Source of the DNA: JBLIDK01 sp047632595
Lineage (GTDB): Bacteria; Bacteroidota; Bacteroidia; Sphingobacteriales; Sphingobacteriaceae
Direction of reading: 5' to 3'
NCBI GenBank assembly: GCA_047632595.1
Contig: JBLIDK010000040.1
Location: 1 to 19,939, forward strand
Length of the DNA: 19,939 nucleotides
Part shown: piece after piece, positions 1 through 6,419 of the stretch
How the letters are laid out: the number at the start of each line of letters is the position of its first letter
Numbering within the stretch: position 1 is the stretch's first letter
Position numbers and translations under genes: made by a program
Notes under the pieces: generated by a model
Told to the model about the DNA's origin: nothing
The model's database searches: none
What the model saw: the letters and a program-made list of their open reading frames with translations, nothing else

Positions 1-1071
1 ACACCATCCATTATGCTCACCCAATTTCCAGCCATGATCACCCCAAACAATAATTATTGTATTGTCGTAGACCCCAAGGTCTTTTAGATGCTGTATTACT
101 TGCCCAAACAATTCATCTACATAAGACACACTTGCATAGTAGCCTTGCTTTAGGATTCGTGCTGTATCCTCCGACATTTGGTTTATTGATGGATGTTGCA
201 AGTTGGCAAAGCCATCATACCCTCGTAATTCATACATCGAATTCATAGACATCACAGGACTGTTTTCTGGTAAAAAAGGATTTGTAGCTAATGGAATACT
301 GTCTCTATCATATAAATCCCAATACTTTTTAGGAACGGCGAAAGGTAAGTGTGGTCGAAAGTAGCCTAATGCCATGTAAAAGGGCTCTTCCTTTTTTGAA
401 ATACGTGTTAAAACTTGCTTTGCCAATTTTGTTTGGGCTCCGTCAAAGTACATGGTGTCGTGCACGTCTTCCCACTCCCAAGCTGGACCATTGTTCCAAC
501 CGTCGGCGTAGTAATTTGGGCGCTGTGCAATTTTCTTGTCTCGTTTAATTTTTTGAAGCCTTTGTGTCTCTACGTTTACATAAAATGTTTCACCATCTCT
601 CTTTAGCCACTCTGGTCGTTTGTACCTGCTTGGCCTTAAATCTGGCTCGTCCCAACTAACAGAATCTGGCATGTAATTGTGAAATATTTTGCCGATGTTA
701 ACCGTGTGGTAGCCAAATTTTTTGAAGTGTTGTGGCATTGTTACAATGTCTGGATGAATTTCTCTAAACTTATCTCCAAGGTGCCAAACTCTTGTTGAGT
801 CTGGTCGTAATCCGGTCATTAGACTTGCTCTTGAAGGCGCACAAACAGCAGCTTGACAAAAGGTGTTTCTAAAGGTCATTCCTCCAGCAGCAAACTCATC
901 TAAATTGGGTGATTTTACATGAATATTGCCATAAACCCCCAAGTTTGGACCTAAGTCATCTATTGAAATGAATAAGACGTTGGGTTTCTTGGGTGCCTTT
1001 TCTTGGGTACAAGAAACAAAAAAGATTATTAGAACAAATGCTAAAATAAGCTCTAGTTTTTTCAATACCAT
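1..1071 (-). CDS. Sulfatase, iduronate-2-sulfatase-like lipoprotein (C-terminus cut by window edge)
   Basis: Translating the minus strand from ATG at 1071 gives 357 residues running off the left edge. Residues 5-21 look like a lipoprotein signal ending FFVSC (Cys21). The arylsulfatase fold follows: ISIDDLG with the metal-binding Asp38/Asp39, then the formylglycine signature CAPSRASLMTG with Cys77 as the residue matured to formylglycine. Later landmarks are GYFRPHLPF and a closing VWGDHGWKLGEH, typical of iduronate-2-sulfatase-like (S1 family) enzymes. It should hydrolyse sulfate esters on glycans, from the periplasm or outer membrane. It begins only 13 bp after the stop of the T9SS protein upstream, so the two are probably co-transcribed. 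The exact substrate cannot be read from sequence. The Cys-type motif needs a maturation enzyme (FGE or anSME) that is not in this window. Confidence 0.93.
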   Translation of the reverse strand, partial: MVLKKLELILAFVLIIFFVSCTQEKAPKKPNVLFISIDDLGPNLGVYGNIHVKSPNLDEFAAGGMTFRNTFCQAAVCAPSRASLMTGLRPDSTRVWHLGDKFREIHPDIVTMPQHFKKFGYHTVNIGKIFHNYMPDSVSWDEPDLRPSRYKRPEWLKRDGETFYVNVETQRLQKIKRDKKIAQRPNYYADGWNNGPAWEWEDVHDTMYFDGAQTKLAKQVLTRISKKEEPFYMALGYFRPHLPFAVPKKYWDLYDRDSIPLATNPFLPENSPVMSMNSMYELRGYDGFANLQHPSINQMSEDTARILKQGYYASVSYVDELFGQVIQHLKDLGVYDNTIIIVWGDHGWKLGEHNGWC

Positions 1072-1084
1072 AAGTGGTGTTTTT

Positions 1085-4042
1085 CTATCTTTCGATAATT
1101 AGTTTGGTTGTGCCCGATGTTGTTTCAGTTGAAAGTTTCACCACATACACTCCCGGAATCCAATTGCTCACATCTATGGTTGAAATGGTATTTTCATCAA
1201 TCAATTCTCTTCCTAGGTGGTCAAAAACTTGGACTTGGTATTGGTCTATGCCTGTTGTTTTAATGATTAGTTGGTCTTTAGCTGGGTTAGGGTAGATGTT
1301 AAACGGCATGCCAACAGCAGTTTCGAATACGCCTATAGTATAGTCGCATTTAGATCTAAACCCATTGCTGAATTGAGGGCTCTCATATTTTTTAAGCTCA
1401 CCATCAAACTTGCAATTCAAAACCCCCTCCGGTACCCACTCGCTCCCATCTGAAATGCCGAGTTTCAAACTAGATAATGTGCCTATTCCCTGTATCCAAA
1501 TATACGAGTCTCCAGACTGTTTGTTGAACATATAAAACTTGCGTATGCCAGCTAAAGTGCTGTCAAAATAGATGCTGTCTAGTATGATTGTCTTTGAGTC
1601 AATTAAGTTGGATTCAATTGTGTTTATAAAGGTGTCGCCCACATTTAATGTATAATCCATAATCAAATGAATGCTATCATCAATTAAATACCATACCTTA
1701 CCAGAGTCTTGATTTTCATTTACCAAGAAACTTAATTCTGGACTATCTCGATAGTCAATGGAAACTTTTTTATACTGTGTATTTGAAACCAATGAATCCC
1801 CAAAAACATTATACTCAGTAGTCCAACATCCCTCGAAACAATTCACATAAAACCACTGCGAAGAATCGGTAAATGTTCTATGATATTTCAACTTCACATC
1901 AGCGGGCTCACTAATCACCGTTCCGCATTCGTTTGAAACCATTACATCAAAAACTCCAGAGGTGCTGTCTTCTATAAAATCAAAGGTGATTGTATTATCT
2001 ATTGAGTCATTTATGATAACCCCATCTTTTCTCCATTGGTAAGAAAACGGGCTTTGGCCAGTTGCTGAGGCGGTTAATGTTACTTTGTCGAATTGATCAT
2101 ACCCAGTGCTATCAAACAAAATGGCGTTTACCGTTGGTTTGAACAGGTCAATTATGTTGATGGTATCAGTTGCACTACATCCATTTTGGTCAAAAATAGT
2201 AAGTGTATTTTCACCTGGATTATTAAAGAAAGTAGAACTGTCATCATCAAAGTTGCTCCAACGATATTCAAAAGCGCTAACTCCGCTGCCAATTTCTATA
2301 AAACCTCCTTCACATTTACTCGTGTCTTCTGGCAACATTAAATCTCCTAACATAGATTCCAAAATTGTAATCTTTTTATCTAATTCTATAGTGTCGGTAA
2401 AAAAGTCAGACCACATTCTCACGGCATATGTTTTGCCATTTTCAAATGTGTCGGGAATGGTCATTTCATAACCAAAAGTAGAATTTGCTTCAAAAGAGTC
2501 AACTGCACCAGTTGAATGAAAAAGACCTGTACTATCACTAAATTCAATAAAAAACTTATGGTTTTGGTCAAATGTTCTGTCTAAGCACGCAAACAAAGTT
2601 ATTTCATCATTATCACAAACGGTATCGCTTTCTAAGGCTGCAAACCAATGTGCTGGTTGTTCTACTTTTGCATAAAAAAGATCGGCATTGCCGGGATCTG
2701 AGTTAATACTATTTCCATCTAGATCAACTGTATTCTGGAATGAACCTCCAATATAAACTGCCCCAGATTCTGCAGTTCGAATTACATTAAATTGAGTGCC
2801 TTCTGATGAGCTTGCATAGGTTTTTAGATATAACAAATGCCCATCGGGACTAACTTTGCCAAAAAAACTGTCTTTGACTGTGCCTTTTTGGGCTATTGAA
2901 GAATCTTGAGCAGTTAAAGACCCTCCAAAAAAACTGCCTTGTACATAAGTAAATCCGGCATCATCCACATACATTCTATCCATCCCTACAGAACTACCTG
3001 CATCAAAAACGATGTGCCAAAGGGGGTTTAATTCACTGTCCCATTTAAATAAAATATAGTTTTGAGAGTTGTCTAAATTAAAAGTAGTGTCACCGGTACT
3101 TACATTTTGAGTTGCTCCTAAAAGGTGAATTACATTACCTTGTTTATCTCGATTAATTTGTGTGGCAAATGCACTACCGTTTGAATTAAATGAACGTCCA
3201 GAAAAATTAAAATCAGTGGCGTTTGCAATAAAACTCGCATTTGTGGAGTCTCTTATAGCATTCTCTATAAATTCTATAGTATCCGAGTCTCCAAAATTTC
3301 CAGAAAAAGCAAGGTCAAATACGTCAAAATCAAATGTAATTTTGCCTTCTGATATACTAGGTATTGTAAAATCTGGAGCAGACCCTAGTCTCGGCGAGCC
3401 ATCACTCAATTTTAAAATTGCAAATAAGCCAACTATATCTGTACCAACGTCGTCAATTACACTATCTATATATATTGAATCTCCTGAAGAACCGACAACC
3501 ATTAGTAAACTGTCTGAAACTTCCATGTCAGAAATTTGAACGTGATCTTTGGATCCAATTTGTTTCACCCATTGGCGTTCTCCAGATTGGTTAAACTTTA
3601 TCACCAGCGCTTCAGTTTTTGTTGGTTTTTCAGATCGAAATGTATCTTCTCCAATATATGCCTCATCAGAGAAAAATACTCCTACATATATATTATCGTC
3701 TGCATCAATTGTAAGCTGAAGTGCCTGAGCTTGACCAATAGAACTTGGCGCTTCGCTATACCAACGCAAATTGCCAGCTGAATCGTAACTAGCAACATAG
3801 CCATTACTACTCGTTCCTCTATATTTAATGGTGTCGCTGCTTTCTTTTAAAACCAAATCTCCAGAAGACCATCTTCCAACAACTGTTATGTTTTCTTCGC
3901 TATCAATCACCATGTCTCTAACCGATTCAATGGAGCCATTACTAGAAGAACTTGCGGTAACTACGCTTTTTATAGTTTGAGAATTAAGGGAAAAGAAGGC
4001 TGAAACGAGAAGCGCAGTAATAATGAGTTTTAAAGATTGCAT
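1085..4042 (-). CDS. Large secreted protein: beta-propeller-like repeats, Ig-like domains, T9SS type A sorting domain
   Basis: This is a 985-residue protein with an N-terminal signal peptide (residues 1-22, ending SLNSQ). Roughly residues 25-470 contain repeated units of the pattern 'DxxGN..VxxF' and 'D..GNxxxxG.F', as in SBBP/beta-propeller proteins of Bacteroidota. About 490-760 hold Ig/PKD-like segments with paired cysteines, and one stretch (SYQWRKDGVII) is a typical Ig strand. A further Cys-containing region (WFYVNCFEGCW) follows. The last ~75 residues (FNIYPNPAKDQLII to TTKLIIER) match the type A T9SS C-terminal sorting domain, predicting export through the type IX system and surface attachment or release. 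The specific function is unknown; adhesion or sensing of polymer particles is inference. A sulfatase lies 13 bp downstream on the same strand. Confidence 0.88.
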   Translation of the reverse strand: MQSLKLIITALLVSAFFSLNSQTIKSVVTASSSSNGSIESVRDMVIDSEENITVVGRWSSGDLVLKESSDTIKYRGTSSNGYVASYDSAGNLRWYSEAPSSIGQAQALQLTIDADDNIYVGVFFSDEAYIGEDTFRSEKPTKTEALVIKFNQSGERQWVKQIGSKDHVQISDMEVSDSLLMVVGSSGDSIYIDSVIDDVGTDIVGLFAILKLSDGSPRLGSAPDFTIPSISEGKITFDFDVFDLAFSGNFGDSDTIEFIENAIRDSTNASFIANATDFNFSGRSFNSNGSAFATQINRDKQGNVIHLLGATQNVSTGDTTFNLDNSQNYILFKWDSELNPLWHIVFDAGSSVGMDRMYVDDAGFTYVQGSFFGGSLTAQDSSIAQKGTVKDSFFGKVSPDGHLLYLKTYASSSEGTQFNVIRTAESGAVYIGGSFQNTVDLDGNSINSDPGNADLFYAKVEQPAHWFAALESDTVCDNDEITLFACLDRTFDQNHKFFIEFSDSTGLFHSTGAVDSFEANSTFGYEMTIPDTFENGKTYAVRMWSDFFTDTIELDKKITILESMLGDLMLPEDTSKCEGGFIEIGSGVSAFEYRWSNFDDDSSTFFNNPGENTLTIFDQNGCSATDTINIIDLFKPTVNAILFDSTGYDQFDKVTLTASATGQSPFSYQWRKDGVIINDSIDNTITFDFIEDSTSGVFDVMVSNECGTVISEPADVKLKYHRTFTDSSQWFYVNCFEGCWTTEYNVFGDSLVSNTQYKKVSIDYRDSPELSFLVNENQDSGKVWYLIDDSIHLIMDYTLNVGDTFINTIESNLIDSKTIILDSIYFDSTLAGIRKFYMFNKQSGDSYIWIQGIGTLSSLKLGISDGSEWVPEGVLNCKFDGELKKYESPQFSNGFRSKCDYTIGVFETAVGMPFNIYPNPAKDQLIIKTTGIDQYQVQVFDHLGRELIDENTISTIDVSNWIPGVYVVKLSTETTSGTTKLIIER

Positions 4043-4110
4043 GATAAATCCATTTTAGTTTAATGGAAATTTATGCAAAAAAAGTGTCGAGAACAAATTA
4101 GACTAAGAGA

Positions 4111-4135
4111 ACTATGCTGTTTTTAACAGCATAGT
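4111..4135 (-). terminator. Perfect 11-bp stem hairpin spanning the merC-like stop codon
   Basis: ACTATGCTGTT (4111-4121) and AACAGCATAGT (4125-4135) are perfect complements with a 3-nt loop. The hairpin covers the last codons and the TAG stop of the MerC-like gene. On the minus strand it is followed by TTCTCTTAG, which is not a strong U-tract, so it may be a weak terminator or an mRNA 3'-end stabiliser between merC and the T9SS gene starting 69 bp further on. Confidence 0.5.
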
Positions 4136-4480
4136 GTTGTAAACATGAGAAGTAGCTAAAAGCAAAGCGCCTCCAACCATGAACAAAATACCACCGGCCT
4201 CGTGATGCTCTACCAATCCAATAATTAATAAACAAAGTGCCACTGAAAAAACAACTAAAGGAGCTGCCTTACCGTGTTTTTTATAAGAAGGAATAAAAGA
4301 AGTTAGTGCAATAAGGATTGAAAAAGAAACGATAATTAAATCTACCACCAAGTTATCTACAAAGGGAAAAGACCCTAAAACAGAGAAACTAGCCAGTATT
4401 GGAAACACTGCACAGTGAATTCCACATAGCAGGGAGGCCCAAAAGCCAAAAGTGTCAATATTTAATGCGCGCTTGATCAT
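4112..4480 (-). CDS. MerC-domain integral membrane protein
   Basis: This is a 122-residue membrane protein starting at ATG 4480. The motif LLCGIHCAVFP (Cys19, Cys23) in the first membrane segment is the MerC signature, a Cys pair that in mercury-resistance MerC binds the metal ion. About four hydrophobic segments follow (roughly 12-30, 37-57, 65-83, 90-108). A TTG at 4498 would add six residues, but that codon lies inside the -7 element and the operator palindrome, so ATG 4480 is preferred. No merA, merP or merR is present, and the gene diverges from a Fur/Zur-family repressor. A role in zinc or other transition-metal handling is therefore more likely than mercury resistance; that is inference from context. 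Confidence 0.85.
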   Translation of the reverse strand: MIKRALNIDTFGFWASLLCGIHCAVFPILASFSVLGSFPFVDNLVVDLIIVSFSILIALTSFIPSYKKHGKAAPLVVFSVALCLLIIGLVEHHEAGGILFMVGGALLLATSHVYNTMLLKTA

Positions 4481-4482
4481 TG

Positions 4483-4497
4483 TGCAACAGTGTTGCA
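4483..4497. promoter_or_regulatory. Operator palindrome 1 (TGCAAC-AGT-GTTGCA)
   Basis: A perfect 6+3+6 inverted repeat whose edge lies 2 bp upstream of the MerC-like ATG. It overlaps the minus-strand -7 element (4496-4503), so occupancy would block transcription of the MerC-like gene. It is nearly identical to the palindrome at 4520-4534. I infer that it is bound by the neighbouring Fur/Zur-family protein. Confidence 0.75.
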
Positions 4498-4525
4498 AAT
4501 ATACAATAATAATTTTAAATGCAAC
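4496..4525 (-). promoter_or_regulatory. Promoter of the MerC-like gene (GTTG, N17-18, TATATTTG)
   Basis: On the minus strand, TATATTTG (4503 down to 4496) matches the Bacteroidota -7 consensus TAnnTTTG exactly. GTTG at 4525-4522 sits at the expected -33 distance, with 18 bp between TTG and the -7 element. The -33 box is half of operator palindrome 2 and the -7 box overlaps palindrome 1. The predicted transcription start is near 4490-4492, giving a leader of about 10-12 nt. Confidence 0.7.
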
Positions 4526-4534
4526 GGTGTTGCA
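4520..4534. promoter_or_regulatory. Operator palindrome 2 (TGCAAC-GGT-GTTGCA)
   Basis: A second perfect 6+3+6 inverted repeat, differing from palindrome 1 only in the central triplet; the centres are 37 bp apart. It contains the -33 region of both divergent promoters (GTTG on the minus strand, TTG 4530-4532 on the plus strand). A single bound dimer could therefore repress both genes, giving autoregulation of the Fur/Zur-like gene. Confidence 0.75.
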
Positions 4535-4556
4535 AGTTTAAAAAGCCTTACTTTTG
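4530..4556 (+). promoter_or_regulatory. Promoter of the Fur/Zur-like gene (TTG, N16, TACTTTTG)
   Basis: TACTTTTG (4549-4556) fits the -7 consensus TAnnTTTG, with TTG at 4530-4532 as the -33 element, 16 bp away. The predicted start site, about 4560, falls at or just before the GTG at 4561. This rules out the upstream ATG at 4519 and suggests a leaderless or near-leaderless message. Confidence 0.6.
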
Positions 4557-4560
4557 CTTT

Positions 4561-4980
4561 GTGAATAATGAACACGCCATAGAACATTTAGTAAAAGAGC
4601 ACGGTATTCGCCTTACGGATATCCGCAAAAGCGTTTTAGAAATCTTTTTTAATCATCAATATGCTCTTTCGCATTCTGATGTTGAAGCGAACTTACAAAG
4701 TGATTTTGATAGGGTTACTTTGTACAGAACAATTAAAACTTTTGTTACTAAAGGGGTTCTTCATAAGGTAATTGACGGAGAAAATGCCGAAAGATATGCT
4801 TTATGTAACCATGACCATGTTGCTCATAAACACTTAGATAACCATGTGCATTTTAAGTGTAGCACTTGTGGAAACACTTTTTGCTTAGATGACGTTACCG
4901 TTCCAGATGTTCAAATGCCGAAAGGGTATACTAGCAATGAGGTGAGTATGCTTATTGAAGGAAAATGCGAGAATTGTTAA
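4561..4980 (+). CDS. Fur/Zur-family metalloregulatory repressor
   Basis: With a GTG start at 4561 the product is 139 residues, the usual size for the Fur family. Residues 5-70 form the winged helix (IRLTDIRKSVLEIF, then the recognition region DFDRVTLYRTIKTF). Then comes a His-rich hinge (HDHVAHKHLDNHVHF) supplying regulatory metal ligands. A structural zinc site is formed by Cys100/Cys103 (CSTC) and Cys136/Cys139 (CENC). An in-frame ATG at 4519 would add 14 residues (MQRCCKFKKP...), but it lies inside the operator palindrome and upstream of the predicted start site, so it is rejected. Divergent neighbour: the MerC-like protein. Two near-identical palindromes imply autoregulation. Zur (zinc) is the favoured identity because of the MerC partner, but Fur or PerR-type sensing cannot be excluded. 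Confidence 0.88.
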   Translation: MNNEHAIEHLVKEHGIRLTDIRKSVLEIFFNHQYALSHSDVEANLQSDFDRVTLYRTIKTFVTKGVLHKVIDGENAERYALCNHDHVAHKHLDNHVHFKCSTCGNTFCLDDVTVPDVQMPKGYTSNEVSMLIEGKCENC

Positions 4981-5167
4981 GCTTTATTTTTCTTGGCTAA
5001 GTATTGCTTCCCGAAGTATTTTCCAACATACAATCCAATTAAAATTATTGGTAAAGCAAGTAAAACCGGATATTTCACTTCAAACAATTCGTTAACTAAA
5101 GTATTAAGTCCTGCGAAAACAATTATTCCTATGGCTGAAAAAGTGCAGTAATTTGTTTGTTGTTCAT
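4977..5167 (-). pseudogene. Small membrane protein gene with an apparent 1-nt frameshift
   Basis: A perfect -7 element (TATCTTTG, 5196-5189) is followed 21 bp later by ATG 5167. From there the frame reads MNNKQITALFQP and stops at once. One nucleotide back, the same DNA continues as a membrane protein: SAIGIIVFAGLNTLVNELF, then KYPVLLALPIILIGLYVGKYFG, ending in a basic AKKNKA tail with TAA at 4977. Restoring one T in the run of five at the junction gives a 63-residue protein with two membrane segments. Either the genome copy is broken, the assembly lost one T, or the frame is recovered by slippage on the T-run. The stop codon interlocks with that of the Fur/Zur-like gene (shared TTAA). No function is recognised. 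Confidence 0.6.
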
Positions 5168-5188
5168 TTCAATAAGCTTTAATTCTTT

Positions 5189-5196
5189 CAAAGATA
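5189..5196 (-). promoter_or_regulatory. -7 element TATCTTTG for the small membrane protein gene
   Basis: An exact match to TAnnTTTG on the minus strand, 21 bp upstream of ATG 5167. No clear TTG lies at -33. Its placement supports a genuine, now frameshifted, gene at 4977-5167. Confidence 0.5.
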
Positions 5197-5289
5197 CAAA
5201 AAATGGTTGTTCCTTTTTAAGAATGCATTCTGCTCAATTTATGAAAGCCTTTTTTTAACACAGAGAAAATAATCAAATATAAATTCAGT

Positions 5290-5461
5290 CATCCTGAGTG
5301 ATTTGCTGTTTGATCAGTCTTAAGCTGGGAAAAATATCAAATTGTATCGAAGAGCTGAATTTTTGCACCAAAACCTTTCCTTCGATACAATTTTCGTCTC
5401 GTTCCTTTCCAAAAATCACTCCTTGAAGCTCCTTCGTCGGCCTAGGATTATCATCAGGATG
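5290..5461. repeat. Nested inverted-repeat intergenic element (~172 bp)
   Basis: Three pairs of complementary arms are nested in order: CATCCTGA (5290-5297) with TCAGGATG (5454-5461); GAGTGATTT (5296-5304) with AAATCACTC (5413-5421); and AAATTGTATCGAAG (5339-5352) with CTTCGATACAATTT (5380-5393). The inner arms are 14 bp and perfect. The element lies in the 398-bp gene-free stretch before the methyltransferase. 'TCATCCTGAG...TCGAAG' wording resembles dispersed intergenic repeats I recall from Flavobacteria, but only this one copy is in the window. It has no ORF or transposase. Confidence 0.65.
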
Positions 5462-5565
5462 AAGGTTTTTATTATGAGTCTATAAAACAAGAACTATCTC
5501 CTTTATCGCAGACTAACCAACATTTAGAATTATTGCCTTATCTTCGAGCTTTTAAAATAATACAC

Positions 5566-6414
5566 ATGGGAAAGCGCGTTAAAAAAATCGATTCAAAAGA
5601 GGTAGGCTTAGAAATTGGACTATTAGTTTTCAAATTCTTTATGAAAACAGAGTACCTGCATTACGGTTATTTTGTAGATGGATTGAAAAACGATGTTTAC
5701 GACTTACCTAAAGCTCAAATAAAGTACGCTGAGTTATTAATGTCGTATATTCCTGAAGGAGTTAAAACCATTTTAGATGTTGGTGGTGGTTCTGGAAAGT
5801 TTGCAAGCACTTTAACTGAAGCTGGTTATGAAGTAGTGATGGTAAGTCCGTCAAAAATGCTAAATAAATATGCCAAGGAGCTGAATGGCGATAAAGTAGA
5901 TATCGTTACGAAAAAGTTTGAGGATTTTGAAAGCGATAAGCGTTTCGATATGGTGATTTTTAGTGAAAGCTTCCAGTATATTCCTATGGAAAAATCTCTT
6001 GAGAAAGCAAAATCACATTTAAAGCGAAATGGCCATGTTTTGGTTAGTGATTTCTTTAAAAATGATCCAGATAATAAGAGTTTATTAGGTGGTGGACATC
6101 AATGGCCAGAATGGGAAAAGGTTAGGGCTAATCATCCTGAATACTCCATGTTAAAGGAGCAAGACATCACAAAAGAAACTTCTGTAACTATCGATTTGGT
6201 TAACACTATGACCAATGAGTTAATTCACCCTGCTTGGAAATTGCTTTTTGCTTTAGGCGAAGACCGCTATCCCAAACTAATGAAATTGGTGAAATGGAAG
6301 TTTAAAAAGAAGTTTGCCAAAATGGAAAACAAACACTTTACAGGTCAACGAAACGGTGCCAATTTCATTAAGTATAAAAAATACATGGTGTACTTATTTC
6401 AAGTAAATTCTTAA
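5566..6414 (+). CDS. Class I SAM-dependent methyltransferase
   Basis: Starting at ATG 5566 the product is 282 residues. A TTG 33 bp upstream is possible, but it precedes a -7-like TATCTTCG (5539-5546), so the ATG is preferred. The SAM-binding motif I is clear: ILDVGGGSGKFA (residues 69-80). A motif-II-like strand RFDMVIFSESFQYI comes next, then a motif-III-like NGHVLVSDFF. The usual acidic residue at the end of strand 2 is replaced (VVMVSPSK). The C-terminal ~100 residues are basic (KLVKWKFKKKF), as in small-molecule or lipid methyltransferases. Its stop is 5 bp from that of convergent comM. The substrate is unknown; a quinone or lipid is possible. Confidence 0.85.
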   Translation: MGKRVKKIDSKEVGLEIGLLVFKFFMKTEYLHYGYFVDGLKNDVYDLPKAQIKYAELLMSYIPEGVKTILDVGGGSGKFASTLTEAGYEVVMVSPSKMLNKYAKELNGDKVDIVTKKFEDFESDKRFDMVIFSESFQYIPMEKSLEKAKSHLKRNGHVLVSDFFKNDPDNKSLLGGGHQWPEWEKVRANHPEYSMLKEQDITKETSVTIDLVNTMTNELIHPAWKLLFALGEDRYPKLMKLVKWKFKKKFAKMENKHFTGQRNGANFIKYKKYMVYLFQVNS

Positions 6415-6419
6415 TCGAA

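Noticed and set aside
2106..2471. 121-residue plus-strand reading frame
   Set aside because: It lies wholly antisense to the well-supported T9SS protein gene and has no recognisable domain.
3162..3539. 125-residue plus-strand reading frame
   Set aside because: Antisense to the same T9SS protein; its Ser/Pro/Lys-rich composition is a by-product of the opposite strand's codons.
4112..4480. Mercury-resistance operon
   Set aside because: Only the MerC-like protein is present; no merA, merP, merT or merR, and the regulator is of the Fur family.
4519..4560. Cys-rich N-terminal extension of the Fur/Zur-like protein
   Set aside because: The codons coincide with the operator palindrome and lie upstream of the predicted transcription start.
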